Source: Polaribacter reichenbachii (GTDB lineage Bacteria; Bacteroidota; Bacteroidia; Flavobacteriales; Flavobacteriaceae). From it: 64,000 nucleotides of DNA. Shown one piece after another: positions 27,026-37,057 of this stretch. The stretch spans positions 3,083,501 through 3,147,500 of the forward strand of contig NZ_CP019419.1 of assembly GCF_001975665.1 (NCBI RefSeq), in the 5' to 3' direction. Every line of letters begins with the position of its first letter. Position 1 is the first letter of the stretch. The position numbers and the translations under genes are program-made. Under the pieces are notes generated by a model. That model had not been told where the DNA came from and ran no database searches. It saw nothing but the letters and a program-made list of their open reading frames with translations.

Positions 27026-27684
27026 TGAGTAAAACTGCAATTATTTTAGGAGCTACAGGTTTAACAGGTAATATTTTACTAAAAAAATTAATTGAAGACA
27101 AAGAGTATTCTAAAATTAAATTATTTTCTAGGAATTCAGTTTCTATAAAATCAGAAAAAATTGAAGAATTTATAGTCGATTTATTATCCTTAGAAAAAGA
27201 AAGTAAAGATTTTATTGCTGATGAAGTATTTTGCTGTATTGGTACAACAGTAGCAAAAACTAAAGATAAAGAGTTGTACAAAGCCATCGATTATGGAATT
27301 CCGGTAACTGCAGCAAAAATTGCCAAAGAAAATGGTATTGCTACCTTTATTGTAATGTCTTCTTTGGGTGCAGATGCAAAAAGTTCTGTTTTTTACAATA
27401 GAACAAAAGGAGAAATGGAACGCGATATTTTATGTAAAAAAATTAAGCACACCTATATTTTACGACCTTCGTTAATTGGTGGAGACCGCAAAGAATTTAG
27501 ATTAGCAGAAAAATTAGGAAAAGGCATTATGCAAATTTTAAATCCATTACTTACAGGCAGTTTAAAAAAATTTAGAATGATTCATCCAGAAAAAATAGCA
27601 ACTTGTATGCAGGTTTTGGCCAAAACAAAACCAGGAGTAAATATTTTAAGTTCTGATGAAATAGTAGATAAATCGAATAATTAA
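27025..27684 (+). CDS. NAD(P)-binding Rossmann protein (atypical SDR)
   Basis: The 219-residue protein starts with the dinucleotide motif [18 protein letters not shown] and carries [33 protein letters not shown] and [12 protein letters not shown]. These are typical of the NAD(P)H-binding atypical SDRs related to human HTATIP2 and bacterial YwnB-like proteins. The catalytic tyrosine motif becomes [10 protein letters not shown], keeping Tyr and Lys. Substrate is unknown. It is translated in a tight run between the aminopeptidase (1-base overlap) and the VF530 gene (2-base gap). Confidence 0.88.
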   Translation: MSKTAIILGATGLTGNILLKKLIEDKEYSKIKLFSRNSVSIKSEKIEEFIVDLLSLEKESKDFIADEVFCCIGTTVAKTKDKELYKAIDYGIPVTAAKIAKENGIATFIVMSSLGADAKSSVFYNRTKGEMERDILCKKIKHTYILRPSLIGGDRKEFRLAEKLGKGIMQILNPLLTGSLKKFRMIHPEKIATCMQVLAKTKPGVNILSSDEIVDKSNN

Positions 27685-27686
27685 TT

Positions 27687-27908
27687 ATGAGTAAAGAACA
27701 ACCCAACAATCCATTACATGGAATTAAATTGGCAACAATCTTAGAAGAATTGTATTTAGAATACGGTTGGGAAGAATTAGGTTATGCCTTAAATATTAAT
27801 GCGTTTAAGAATAACCCAACTTATAAATCTTCATTAAAATTTTTAAGAACTACACCTTGGGCAAGAGAAAAAGTAGAAAAGTTTTACCTAAAAAATATGA
27901 TTAATTAA
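27687..27908 (+). CDS. VF530 family DNA-binding protein (DUF2132)
   Basis: The 73-residue protein reads [18 protein letters not shown], then [20 protein letters not shown] and [17 protein letters not shown], which are the conserved blocks of the VF530 (DUF2132) family. The family has a small DNA-binding fold similar to SAP-like helical domains. The cellular role is unsettled. It ends the three-gene run starting with aminopeptidase P. The gene is followed by a dispersed hairpin repeat. Confidence 0.93.
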   Translation: MSKEQPNNPLHGIKLATILEELYLEYGWEELGYALNINAFKNNPTYKSSLKFLRTTPWAREKVEKFYLKNMIN

Positions 27909-27917
27909 TTTTCATTA

Positions 27918-28003
27918 GAAGCTATTTCCAGCTTTTCACTATATCTTTTTTTGAGAAAAACAAAAAAAGGATGTCGTTTCAATCTGGGCTAGACTTGTTT
28001 GCC
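27918..28003. repeat. Dispersed hairpin repeat, copy A
   Basis: The 86-base unit begins GAAGCTATTTCC and ends with GGGCTAGACTTGTTTGCC. It encloses a hairpin whose arms are TCTTTTTTTG and CAAAAAAAGGA. The same unit occurs at 37058-37141 with about 80% identity by eye. Copy A lies between convergent genes and probably works as a two-way terminator. Confidence 0.85.
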
Positions 28004-28030
28004 AACACATTTCTTATTAAATTGAATTTA

Positions 28031-28963
28031 CTATTTATTCTCTTCTTTAATCAGCTTTTGAACCTGTTTAATAGTTAGTGTACTGCCATCATGAGACCAA
28101 CCAGGAGCAGCAAAAGCATACATAAATTTATGATACCAGTTTTTAGATTTTTTCATATCTAACCAAATGTCTTTGTATTCGTGGGTTAATATTACCAATG
28201 GATTAAAAGAATTTGGTGGTTTTGTAACTCCGTATTTTATATCAATAGATTCATCTAATTCTTTCCAAGTTCCAAAAATTTTATCAAAAACATTTAAAAA
28301 TCCACCATGGTTTTTATCCATATATTCAATGTTTTGTGCGTGATGAACTTGGTGCATAGTATGCGTATTCATAAACTTTTCAATAAACCCCAATTTCGGA
28401 ATATAAACAGAATGTAATTGAAACTGCCATAAAGCTTCTATACCTAAACAAACCACTAACATTTCTGGCGGAAAACCAATTGCAGGAATCCACATATAAA
28501 AGAAAGGTTTGTAAAAAATAGTAAACCAACCATTTCTTACAGCTGTACCCAGATTAAAATTATCTGAAGAATGATGTACAATATGTGCAGCCCATAAAAA
28601 ACGAACATTATGGTTTTGTCTATGAAACCAGTAATAACTAAAATCGTCTAAAAGTTGGCAAACTATCCAAATATACCAAGCATAACCAAAAGAAACATAA
28701 CCCATAATATTGGTTCTAACACCATCTACAAAAGGGTTAAAAAGCTCGTAAACAAAATTAAAAAGTACAATAGCAGCAATGGTTTTGGTTAGTGGTGCTA
28801 TAATTGTAGAACCAATACCCATAGTTAAACTAGCAGCTAAATCTTTCCATTTATAAAGGTCTTTTTTTTTCTTTTTCTTGTGATGTTTGCTGTAAGTTAA
28901 CTCCACTAAAATTAGAGCTAAAAAACAAGGAACACCATATATTAGTGGGTTTGTAAAATCCAT
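28031..28963 (-). CDS. Sterol desaturase / fatty acid hydroxylase family protein
   Basis: The 310-residue membrane protein has the three histidine clusters of the di-iron hydroxylase superfamily: WFHRQNHNVRFLWAAHIVHH, then HTMHQVHHAQN, with supporting HH pairs. It has hydrophobic segments near 5-20, 50-75 and 85-110. Members hydroxylate or desaturate lipids in the inner membrane. The bacterial substrate is probably a fatty acid, carotenoid or hopanoid-like lipid, but the sequence does not decide. It stands alone on the minus strand. Confidence 0.92.
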   Translation of the reverse strand: MDFTNPLIYGVPCFLALILVELTYSKHHKKKKKKDLYKWKDLAASLTMGIGSTIIAPLTKTIAAIVLFNFVYELFNPFVDGVRTNIMGYVSFGYAWYIWIVCQLLDDFSYYWFHRQNHNVRFLWAAHIVHHSSDNFNLGTAVRNGWFTIFYKPFFYMWIPAIGFPPEMLVVCLGIEALWQFQLHSVYIPKLGFIEKFMNTHTMHQVHHAQNIEYMDKNHGGFLNVFDKIFGTWKELDESIDIKYGVTKPPNSFNPLVILTHEYKDIWLDMKKSKNWYHKFMYAFAAPGWSHDGSTLTIKQVQKLIKEENK

Positions 28964-29078
28964 TAAAAGTTTGGCTTAGTTTTTTTAGATAGTTAAAATC
29001 ACTAATATAGGTTAAAGATCAAGATTTTAAGCAATTTATTTTAATAATTGCTTTATATTTAAATAATAATATAAAATA

Positions 29079-31409
29079 TTATTGATTTAATATTTCTAAA
29101 ACCAGTTCTTTTGTTAAAGGTTGGCCACTAGCCATTTTTTTAATGTTTTCGAAAGTAAAAACAAAATCACAACCTGTTTTGTATTCAGAACAACCATAAG
29201 CTGTTTTTCCTTTTAAAATGGTTCCTTTTTTACATTTTGGGCAAGTAATCTTATCAGAAAGTTTATCAACTTTTTTTGTACTTGTAAGTTGTTTTTTTGG
29301 CTCTAGTCTTAAATTAAAATTATCATCAAAACGAATTAAACCTTCCACTTTTTTATCTTCAAAAACAAAACCCTTTAAATTGGTTGTACAACCTTTATCA
29401 ATTAATCTTATAATCTGATTTTCAGAAACTTTCTTGTCGTAAATCTTAAACGGAATTTTAAAATTACAATTATTTTTGTATTCTGAACATCCATAAGCAG
29501 AAGAGCCTTTTAAAAGTTTTCCTGTTTTACATTTTGGGCAAGTTTTTCCTGCAACCTGTTTTTTCTTTGATGTTGAACTTGTTTCAGTATTTTTTTTTGT
29601 TGAATTCTCGACTGCGCTCGAAATGACAGCAGAAATTCGTTTTTTAGAAGTATTAGAACGCACTTCATAAACCAATTGATCTACCATTTTTTTCATATTA
29701 TTTATGAAAGTTCCTGCGTTAAATTCACCACGTTCAATTTCCTTTAAACGTTTTTCCCATCTACCAGTTAATTCAGCAGATTTTAGCAGTTCATTATCAA
29801 TAATATTAATTAAGTCAATTCCTGTTTGTGTTGGTAAAACCAATTTTTTCTTACGTTCTATATATTTTCTTCTGAATAAAGTTTCAATAATACTTGCTCT
29901 GGTTGATGGTCTTCCAATTCCGTTTTCTTTCATCAACTCACGCATTTCATCATCATCTACTTGTTTACCAGCAGTTTCCATTGCTCTTAATAAACTAGCT
30001 TCTGTGTAGTTTCTTGGTGGTTTTGTTTCTTTTTCTAAAAAAGAAGGTTCGTGTTTTCCTTTTTCTCCTTTTGTAAAAGAAGGTAAAGTTGCAGCAGCAT
30101 TCAGCTCTTTTTTAATTGATGATTCTTTCTTTTCAAAAACAATTCGCCAACCTTTATTTATAATTTCTTTACCAGTAGTTTTAAAAGGCACTTCTGCAGC
30201 TTTACCTATTACAGAAGTATTAGAAACATCAGAATCTGGATAAAATACTGCAATAAATCTGCGAGTTATAATATCGTAAACTTGTTGCTGATTGTATTGT
30301 AAATTCCCCTGAATTCCTGTGGGAATAATTGCGTGATGATCTGTTACTTTTTTATCATCAAAAACACGTTTTGTTTTCTTTATTTTTTTACCTAAAAGCG
30401 GTTGAGTAAGTTCGCTATAATTGGTTAATTTAGATAATATTCCGTGAATTTTAGGATACAAATCATTTGGTAAAAAAGTAGTATCAACTCTTGGGTAAGT
30501 TACTACTTTCATTTCGTACAACTTCTGAACGATTTTCAACGTTTCATCCGCAGAAAATCCGAATTTATTGTTACAATATACTTGTAAACCTGTTAAATCA
30601 AAAAGTTTAGGTGCGTATTCTTTACCTTTCTTTTTTGTAACAGAAACAATTTCAAAGTCAGATTGTGCAACTTTGTCTGCTAAAACTTGTCCATCTTCCT
30701 TTTTTAAAAAACGCCCATCTTCGTAATTAAAAAGTGTATTTCTGTAGGTTGTTTGTAACTCCCAATAAGGTTGTGGCTTAAAATTCTGTATTTCAAAATA
30801 ACGATTCACTAACATTGCTAGAGTAGGAGTTTGTACTCTACCCACTGACAAAACCTGTTTGTAACCACCAAATTTTACAGTATATAATCGAGTTGCATTT
30901 AAACCTAAAAGCCAATCTCCAATTGCTCTAGAATAACCTGCGTAATATAAATTATCGTATTTTTCTGAGGATTCTAAATTGTTAAATCCGTCTTTAATCG
31001 CTTCTTCAGTTAAAGAAGAAATCCATAAACGTTGTACTTTTCCTTTGTAATTACATTGATTAATTACCCATCTTTGTATCAATTCTCCTTCTGTTCCTGC
31101 ATCACCACAATTGATAACAACATCTGCTTTTTCGAATAAAGATTTTACAATATTAAATTGTTTTTTAATTCCAGAATCGCCTGTAACTTTAGTATCAAAA
31201 CGTTCTGGTAACATTGGTAAGTTGTTCAAATCCCAACTTTTCCAATGCGGTTTGTAATCTTTAGGTTCTAAAAGTGTGCATAAATGTCCAAAAGTATAGG
31301 TTACTGCATAACCATTTCCTTCATAAAAACCATCACGTTTTGTGTTGGCTCCTAGAATATTAGCAATTTCTCTTGCTACACTTGGTTTTTCGGCTATACA
31401 GACTTTCAA
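29079..31409 (-). CDS. topB: Type IA DNA topoisomerase (topoisomerase III)
   Basis: The 776-residue enzyme has the Toprim domain (MKVCIAEKPSVAREIANILG, with CGDAGTEGELIQRWV), the active-site tyrosine in YEMKVVTYPRVDTTFLP, and HHAIIPTG. GIGRPSTRASIIETL completes the type IA core. Two C-terminal zinc-ribbon-like repeats follow, each with CPKC and YGCSEY blocks. It relaxes or decatenates DNA through a 5'-phosphotyrosine intermediate. The linker around residues 594-603 is encoded by a copy of an intergenic-type palindromic repeat. The start lies only 15 bases after the STAND gene stop on the same strand, so expression may depend on that gene's transcript. Confidence 0.96.
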   Translation of the reverse strand: MKVCIAEKPSVAREIANILGANTKRDGFYEGNGYAVTYTFGHLCTLLEPKDYKPHWKSWDLNNLPMLPERFDTKVTGDSGIKKQFNIVKSLFEKADVVINCGDAGTEGELIQRWVINQCNYKGKVQRLWISSLTEEAIKDGFNNLESSEKYDNLYYAGYSRAIGDWLLGLNATRLYTVKFGGYKQVLSVGRVQTPTLAMLVNRYFEIQNFKPQPYWELQTTYRNTLFNYEDGRFLKKEDGQVLADKVAQSDFEIVSVTKKKGKEYAPKLFDLTGLQVYCNNKFGFSADETLKIVQKLYEMKVVTYPRVDTTFLPNDLYPKIHGILSKLTNYSELTQPLLGKKIKKTKRVFDDKKVTDHHAIIPTGIQGNLQYNQQQVYDIITRRFIAVFYPDSDVSNTSVIGKAAEVPFKTTGKEIINKGWRIVFEKKESSIKKELNAAATLPSFTKGEKGKHEPSFLEKETKPPRNYTEASLLRAMETAGKQVDDDEMRELMKENGIGRPSTRASIIETLFRRKYIERKKKLVLPTQTGIDLINIIDNELLKSAELTGRWEKRLKEIERGEFNAGTFINNMKKMVDQLVYEVRSNTSKKRISAVISSAVENSTKKNTETSSTSKKKQVAGKTCPKCKTGKLLKGSSAYGCSEYKNNCNFKIPFKIYDKKVSENQIIRLIDKGCTTNLKGFVFEDKKVEGLIRFDDNFNLRLEPKKQLTSTKKVDKLSDKITCPKCKKGTILKGKTAYGCSEYKTGCDFVFTFENIKKMASGQPLTKELVLEILNQ
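29604..29630. repeat. Intergenic-type palindromic repeat inside topB
   Basis: TTCTCGACTGCGCTCGAAAT, continuing into GACAG, matches the dispersed flavobacterial repeat usually seen between genes. Here it lies in frame within topB and encodes AVISSAVENS in the linker before the zinc ribbons. Confidence 0.75.
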
Positions 31410-31424
31410 GATTTAATAATATTT

Positions 31425-33875
31425 TTAAAAAGGTAAATAATCATCTTCATTTTCTTCATTTGAATAGTCTGTAAAACTACCAAGACCTGGTTTAATTAGC
31501 AAAGACTCTTCCAAATAATTATACAAATTTGATACAGTTGAAGTTGGGCTATAATATCTATTTAGTTCAACTTCAACTGTATCAAATTCAGTAAATTGAT
31601 AGAAATCATCGTAAAAATCATCATCGTTATAATCGAAGTCATTACTTTTTATGGGTTCAGGGTAATGTGTGGTAGTATTTTCTACTATGTTTATTTTAAC
31701 AATATGATCCCAATCTTTAGATTCAATAGGGGAGAAATCATATATAAAATCTTCAAAAATATTTTTTTTAAAAAAATAATAAACTTCATTCAAATAACTT
31801 AAAGAATCATTTACTACTTCCTCGTTTTTAACTGTTAACAAATAATCGTATTCGATGTTAAATAATTCATCAAATAAAGATTCAACTTTATTTTTAAAAT
31901 AATTTATTTTTTTTCTATGATTAGAATCCCTATGATTTTCATTTATATAATTTTTTAAATTAAAATCATAATGATTGTTTATTAGTTTTACACGTTCTAA
32001 TAAATCTTGAATTTCTTCATAGTCATTTATATAGTTAAAAAAAACTGTGTTGGATAATTTACATAGTGTTTTATTAATTTTAGTGTCTCCAATTGCATTC
32101 TTGAACAAAAATTTGAAGAAGAAAAAAGTATAACTATTTCTTTCATATATAAAATCCCAATCTTTAATTGATTTAAGTAATTTTATAACTAAACTGTTTT
32201 TTTTATCAGTGTAATAATAAATAAAAATTGATGTTAAAAAAATAGATTCTTGATTGGTACAATATTTTTTATAATTTTTTAAAAAGTAAACAGAATAATT
32301 TTTATTCAATTCTTTAAAATTATTTTTTTTGAAAAAAAACCAAAACCATTGCTCAATATTTGGAGAAGATTTTATAATACTTTCTTTTTCAAATTCATTA
32401 TCTTCTATAAAATAATTAAGAAAATCTTGTAACGATGGGTTGATAAAAGAAATTTCCACTTCATCTTTTGAGAACCTATTTATTAAAAGAAAACCATTAT
32501 TTAAAACTCTGAGAGACTTGTTGAAAGAATTTAGGGGTTTTGTATAATTGTTATGTTGTACTTCATAATTTAATCTTGAATTATAATGACTTTCTAAAAC
32601 AGATTTATTGCACTTAAAATTTAAAGAATATAATGTGTTTAAAAGAAACCTATCATAATCAGATATCTGATTTAAATATGCGTGTCTCCATATTTCTTTA
32701 GGATTGTTTAAATTATCAAAAATAAATTCTTCAAATTTTTCTGCCTCAAAAAAAGAATTAATTTTAGAAGTGAAAAATTCGATAATTCTAGGAGAAAAAT
32801 TCTTATGGATACATATTTTGTGTGCATATTTATTTAGTACCTCAAGGTTTTTTTTATCTAAATTTGACTCTAAAATATGTAAATCTAGAATTCTTCTTTT
32901 AACTCCATAGCTATAAGATTTAATTTCAATTCTAGATTCATAATTTAAAATATTCCTTCTTTTATACCTTTCAGATTCTTCAATGACAGATGAAAGAATA
33001 AATTTTCTAGTATTTAGAATTAAATATTTGTTTTCTGAATCTTCAATCAAGTTTAGGGTTTTTATGATAAAATTCTCAGAAGCTTTAGCTTTTGAAATTT
33101 CTGCTTGAGTATGACCTAAGAAGTCATCAAAATAAAAAACTTGTTTGCTATTATCATTTTTAAGGACATCTTCAATTTCTCTTATTGAATCATATATTAT
33201 ATTAATTTGATATTCTTTTCTTATAAAATCATATATAATTATATCAGAAACAGTTGTTTTTCCAACTCCAGGTTCACCAGTAATAATAACAAATTTGTTT
33301 TGTTTTAATACTCTTAAAGCTTCATTAAAAGAGGAAGTAGGAACATAAAGTCTTAGTTTTTTCTGAAGAAAATTATTTTGAAATTGTTTTCTTCTCCCTT
33401 CGAATTTATAATTTGCAATATTCCTTAAAGCTGCTGAACTTGAAAACCATAATTTAAAATGCTTGTCTTCAATACTTTTATTTTTTGTAAGTAATGAGTT
33501 TAAATCTTCACGACCTAAAATATCATTTGTTGATCTTATATATTTATCAAAAATTGTTATAATTTCTTTTTTGTCAGTAATACTTAGTTCACAAGAAGTC
33601 GCAATTATATATTTTTTGGGATTAAGTAGTTTTATTTTTGGTAATTCATATTTCTTTAAATCATACTTTAATTTTGAAATTGGACTTTTTATATAATGCT
33701 TAACTTGTACTATTGTATTTGTTCCATCATTTTTTTCTAAAAGTAAATCTACACCTTTATCTTTACCAGGCTTAAAAAGCTGAAAAAAAACAGGTGAATT
33801 TTCTAACTTACTGTTTAATAGGTCACAAACAAGGTTTTCAAATTCAAATGAATTTAATGTTGAAAAATCATACAT
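31425..33875 (-). CDS. Restriction-endonuclease / nSTAND3-type NTPase, probable anti-phage protein
   Basis: The 816-residue protein starts with an Mrr-like PD-(D/E)xK nuclease domain (about 1-100). FENLVCDLL is followed by GKDKGVDLLLEKNDG and IVQVKHY, with D43, Q57 and K59 as likely catalytic residues. A linker with ILGREDLNSLL leads to a P-loop NTPase with Walker A GEPGVGKTT (200-208) and Walker B VFYFDDF (246-252). The rest is a long helical C-terminal region, the usual sensor part of STAND proteins. By analogy with Avs-type systems it would detect a phage component, oligomerise and cut DNA. The gene is visibly more AT-rich than its neighbours, lies next to a tex relic and is fused transcriptionally to topB. 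Confidence 0.85.
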   Translation of the reverse strand: MYDFSTLNSFEFENLVCDLLNSKLENSPVFFQLFKPGKDKGVDLLLEKNDGTNTIVQVKHYIKSPISKLKYDLKKYELPKIKLLNPKKYIIATSCELSITDKKEIITIFDKYIRSTNDILGREDLNSLLTKNKSIEDKHFKLWFSSSAALRNIANYKFEGRRKQFQNNFLQKKLRLYVPTSSFNEALRVLKQNKFVIITGEPGVGKTTVSDIIIYDFIRKEYQINIIYDSIREIEDVLKNDNSKQVFYFDDFLGHTQAEISKAKASENFIIKTLNLIEDSENKYLILNTRKFILSSVIEESERYKRRNILNYESRIEIKSYSYGVKRRILDLHILESNLDKKNLEVLNKYAHKICIHKNFSPRIIEFFTSKINSFFEAEKFEEFIFDNLNNPKEIWRHAYLNQISDYDRFLLNTLYSLNFKCNKSVLESHYNSRLNYEVQHNNYTKPLNSFNKSLRVLNNGFLLINRFSKDEVEISFINPSLQDFLNYFIEDNEFEKESIIKSSPNIEQWFWFFFKKNNFKELNKNYSVYFLKNYKKYCTNQESIFLTSIFIYYYTDKKNSLVIKLLKSIKDWDFIYERNSYTFFFFKFLFKNAIGDTKINKTLCKLSNTVFFNYINDYEEIQDLLERVKLINNHYDFNLKNYINENHRDSNHRKKINYFKNKVESLFDELFNIEYDYLLTVKNEEVVNDSLSYLNEVYYFFKKNIFEDFIYDFSPIESKDWDHIVKINIVENTTTHYPEPIKSNDFDYNDDDFYDDFYQFTEFDTVEVELNRYYSPTSTVSNLYNYLEESLLIKPGLGSFTDYSNEENEDDYLPF

Positions 33876-33934
33876 AGCAAGAAATTTATAATGAAAATAC
33901 GAAATTCAATATCAAATAAACGAATTATTAAGGT

Positions 33935-34079
33935 TTATCTTTCCAAAGCCAATTGAATTCTCTTCCTCACTATATCAAAATCTAAAACTTTAACTATAAT
34001 TGGCTGTTGTAAAGAAACAATAATATTTATGTTTTTCATAAAAAGATCAGATAAATTAGAATGTTTAACTAAATCATTT
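33935..34079 (-). pseudogene. Relic of the tex 3' end, distal copy
   Basis: On the minus strand this stretch encodes, without an internal stop, KHSNLSDLFMKNINIIVSLQ followed by QPIIVKVLDFDIVRKRIQLA and LER-stop. Intact Tex ends HVSNLSDTFVKDVNTIVALQ, QQIIVKVLEVDVVRKRIQLA, LVK. It has no start codon or upstream coding part and lies 3.5 kb from the parent on the same strand, just upstream of the STAND gene. Confidence 0.88.
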
Positions 34080-34134
34080 TTTATTCATTTTTAAATGAAA
34101 TACAGAAAAGAATAGTATCAATAGAAAGTGTGTT

Positions 34135-34142
34135 TATCTTTG
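34135..34142 (+). promoter_or_regulatory. -7 box of the DEAD-box helicase promoter
   Basis: TATCTTTG fits TAnnTTTG and lies 14 bases before the start codon, giving a very short leader. Confidence 0.6.
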
Positions 34143-34156
34143 CATAAATTTATAAT

Positions 34157-35497
34157 ATGTCAAAAACGTTTTCTGATTTAGGAATTCATCAACAAATACA
34201 ACAAAGCCTAACTGATTTAAAAATTTCTGTACCTACAGATATTCAAGAAAAAGTAATTCCTGTAATTTTAAATAAAAAAGACGATGTTGTTGCTTTAGCA
34301 AAAACAGGAACAGGTAAAACAGCTGCTTTTGGTTTGCCTTTATTACAATTGATTGATACAGAGAACGCTAATATACAAGCAGTAATTTTAGCGCCAACTA
34401 GAGAATTAGGGCAACAAATTCATAGCAATTTAGAATCTTTTGCATCTAATATTCCAGAAATATCAATTGCAGTTGTTTGTGGAGGAATACCTATAAAACC
34501 TCAAATTGAAAGATTAAAAAAAACAACTCATATTGTAGTTGCTACTCCTGGAAGGTTGGCAGACTTGGTAAAGCGTGAAGCGATCAACATTAAAAATATT
34601 TATTATTTTATTTTAGATGAAGCTGATGAAATGGTTAGCGCTTTAAAAGAAGGATTAGATGCAATTATAACTGAAATACCTAAAAAAAGAAGAACGCTAT
34701 TATTTACTGCTACAATGCCAGGTGCAATTAGGCAAATGGTTAATAATTATATGGCTAAAAATGTTGTTCAGATTGAAGCTGATATGAAAACTATTGGACA
34801 TCAGGGAATTGAACATCAATATGTAGTTGTAGAACCAATTGAAAAATTAGAAGTTTTATTGCATTTTTTAAATTCTAAAGAAGGAAAAAGGGGAATTATT
34901 TTTTGTAAAACTAAGGCTGCCGTTAATAAATTAGCTAAAAATTTAGCGATTAATAAATTTTCATCTGGTGCAATTCACGGAAGTTTAACCCAGGGAATTC
35001 GTGACAGAATTATGGGGCAATTTCGAGAAGGACATATAGATATTTTAATAGCTACAGATTTAGCAGCAAGAGGAATTGATGTTAAAGAAGTTGAGTATGT
35101 GGTAAATTATCATTTGCCAGATACTTATGATGCTTATGTACATAGAAGTGGAAGAACTGCAAGAGCAGGAGCAAAGGGGCTATCTTTAACGGTTTTACAA
35201 CAAGAAGAAGTGGTTGATATTGCCGATTTTGAAAAAGAATTAGGAATTTCATTTTCGAGATATGAAAAAGCAGATGCACAAAGTATAGAAGAAAACAATG
35301 GACTAATTTGGGCAAAGAAAATATTTAAAACAAAACCAAATAAAACGGTTTCAGAAGATTTTAAACGAAAAGTTAGTACTGTTTTTCATCATTTAACCAA
35401 AGAAGAATTAGTAGAAAAAGTGTTGGCAGATTATTTAGCTAGAACTACAACTAAAGTTTCTAAAGAGGAAAATTCTAAAAAGAAAAAGAGAAAATAA
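34157..35497 (+). CDS. DEAD-box RNA helicase
   Basis: The 446-residue protein has the full motif set: the Q-motif [12 protein letters not shown], Walker [36 protein letters not shown], the DEAD box [24 protein letters not shown] and [10 protein letters not shown]. It ends in a lysine-rich tail (ENSKKKKRK) suited to RNA binding. It would unwind short RNA duplexes in ribosome assembly or RNA decay. The SDR gene follows after 16 bases, so the two form an operon. The pair lies between two degraded copies of the tex 3' end, which suggests arrival as one segment. Confidence 0.95.
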   Translation: MSKTFSDLGIHQQIQQSLTDLKISVPTDIQEKVIPVILNKKDDVVALAKTGTGKTAAFGLPLLQLIDTENANIQAVILAPTRELGQQIHSNLESFASNIPEISIAVVCGGIPIKPQIERLKKTTHIVVATPGRLADLVKREAINIKNIYYFILDEADEMVSALKEGLDAIITEIPKKRRTLLFTATMPGAIRQMVNNYMAKNVVQIEADMKTIGHQGIEHQYVVVEPIEKLEVLLHFLNSKEGKRGIIFCKTKAAVNKLAKNLAINKFSSGAIHGSLTQGIRDRIMGQFREGHIDILIATDLAARGIDVKEVEYVVNYHLPDTYDAYVHRSGRTARAGAKGLSLTVLQQEEVVDIADFEKELGISFSRYEKADAQSIEENNGLIWAKKIFKTKPNKTVSEDFKRKVSTVFHHLTKEELVEKVLADYLARTTTKVSKEENSKKKKRK

Positions 35498-35513
35498 TAT
35501 TTTTGGTTTTATA

Positions 35514-37049
35514 ATGAGCGAGTATAAAGAAAATCCTGAAATTACATCTTGTATTAAAACAATACAGCGTTTGTTGGATGATACAAATCAGTTATTTGAA
35601 ATTCCTGAAGAACAAAGAATTGCACTTTTTAAAGTTGCTGGCGAATTATCTCGTCCAAACAGAGATGAGTTTCAACGACGTAGAAAAGATGCCAAAAAAG
35701 CAGCAAAACGCAAAAAACAAGAAAGTGATAAGCACGCACGAAAATCGACTGGAATTCGTTCTGCAAGAGAATCTGCCTTATTTGTGGCTCCAAAGTTATT
35801 AGGAGCTGCTCAAATAAATGAAGATACTCCAGAATTAGAATCGCCTAGAAATTGTTATGTATGTAAAACTGTTTTTACCAAATTGCATCATTTTTATGAT
35901 ACAATGTGTACAGATTGTGGAGATTTAAATTATGCAAAACGTTTTCAAACTACAGATTTAAAAGGTCAAGTTGCAGTAATTACAGGTTCTCGTTTAAAAA
36001 TAGGTTATCATATTACTTTAATGTCTTTACGTTCTGGAGCAACTGTTATTGCTACTACTCGTTTTCCTGCAGATTCTGCCATTCGTTTTGCTAAAGAAGA
36101 AGATTATAACGATTGGAGTCATCGTTTGCACATTCACGGTTTAGATTTAAGACACATACCAAGTGTAGAGATTTTCTGTAATTATATAGAACAGAAATAT
36201 GATAGATTAGATATTCTTATTAATAATGCTGCACAAACAGTAAGAAGACCATCAGGTTTTTATAGCCATATGATGGAAAATGAAAAGAAACCAATTGATC
36301 AATTACCAAAACTAGCACAAACTTTATTAAAAAACCATAATGAATGTTTACAGGAAATTTCGGATTTAAGTATTTCATCAACAAAAACAGCCAAAAATAA
36401 TGTGTTGCCTGTAACTTGGCACGGACCAGAACCTGGTATTGGTTTAAGAAACTCTGCTGAATTATCTCAAATTCCTTATAGTTTTGATAACTCTTTACAA
36501 ACATCAGAAGTTTTTCCTGAAGGTAAATTAGACGCAGATTTACAGCAAGTAGATTTAAGAAAAACCAATAGTTGGCGTTTAAAATTAGGTGAAATTGAAA
36601 CTACAGAAATGGTGGAAGTACAATTGGTAAATGCTGTTGCTCCTTTTGTGTTGTGCAATCGTTTATCTAATTTAATGATGAAAGAAAATACTGGTAAAAA
36701 ACACATTATCAATGTTTCTGCAATGGAAGGTAAGTTTCATCGATTTAAAAAAGTAGACAGACATCCGCATACAAATATGGCAAAAGCGGCTTTAAATATG
36801 TTAACTCATACATCTTCTGCAACTTTTGCTAAAAAAGGTATTTTTATGAATGCTGTAGATACAGGTTGGGTTACAGATGAAGATCCTGCAGAATTATCTA
36901 AAAAGAAACAAGAAGTGCACGATTTTCAGCCACCTTTAGATATTGTAGATGGTGCAGCAAGAGTTATGGATCCTTTAATTGATGGTATAAATACTGGTAA
37001 ACATTGGTCTGGAAAGTTTTTGAAAGACTATTTTCCTATTGATTGGTAA
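35514..37049 (+). CDS. SDR-like protein with N-terminal zinc ribbon
   Basis: The 511-residue protein has a charged N-terminal part (1-100, with [17 protein letters not shown]). A CxxC pair of motifs follows, NCYVCKTVF and MCTDCGDL (about 113-140), probably a zinc ribbon. Then comes a short-chain dehydrogenase domain with [15 protein letters not shown] and [14 protein letters not shown] large insertion (about 245-365) separates the NNA motif from the active-site region, which reads INVSAMEGK then [14 protein letters not shown]. The usual YxxxK is TNMAK, so the catalytic tyrosine appears missing. It may be a non-catalytic or altered enzyme. It is coupled to the DEAD-box gene. Confidence 0.85.
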   Translation: MSEYKENPEITSCIKTIQRLLDDTNQLFEIPEEQRIALFKVAGELSRPNRDEFQRRRKDAKKAAKRKKQESDKHARKSTGIRSARESALFVAPKLLGAAQINEDTPELESPRNCYVCKTVFTKLHHFYDTMCTDCGDLNYAKRFQTTDLKGQVAVITGSRLKIGYHITLMSLRSGATVIATTRFPADSAIRFAKEEDYNDWSHRLHIHGLDLRHIPSVEIFCNYIEQKYDRLDILINNAAQTVRRPSGFYSHMMENEKKPIDQLPKLAQTLLKNHNECLQEISDLSISSTKTAKNNVLPVTWHGPEPGIGLRNSAELSQIPYSFDNSLQTSEVFPEGKLDADLQQVDLRKTNSWRLKLGEIETTEMVEVQLVNAVAPFVLCNRLSNLMMKENTGKKHIINVSAMEGKFHRFKKVDRHPHTNMAKAALNMLTHTSSATFAKKGIFMNAVDTGWVTDEDPAELSKKKQEVHDFQPPLDIVDGAARVMDPLIDGINTGKHWSGKFLKDYFPIDW

Positions 37050-37057
37050 TTTTTTTT

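Noticed and set aside
33935..34079. Considered as a free-standing small S1-domain gene
   Set aside because: There is no start codon or promoter on the minus strand, and the similarity to the last codons of tex, including the stop position, marks it as a fragment.
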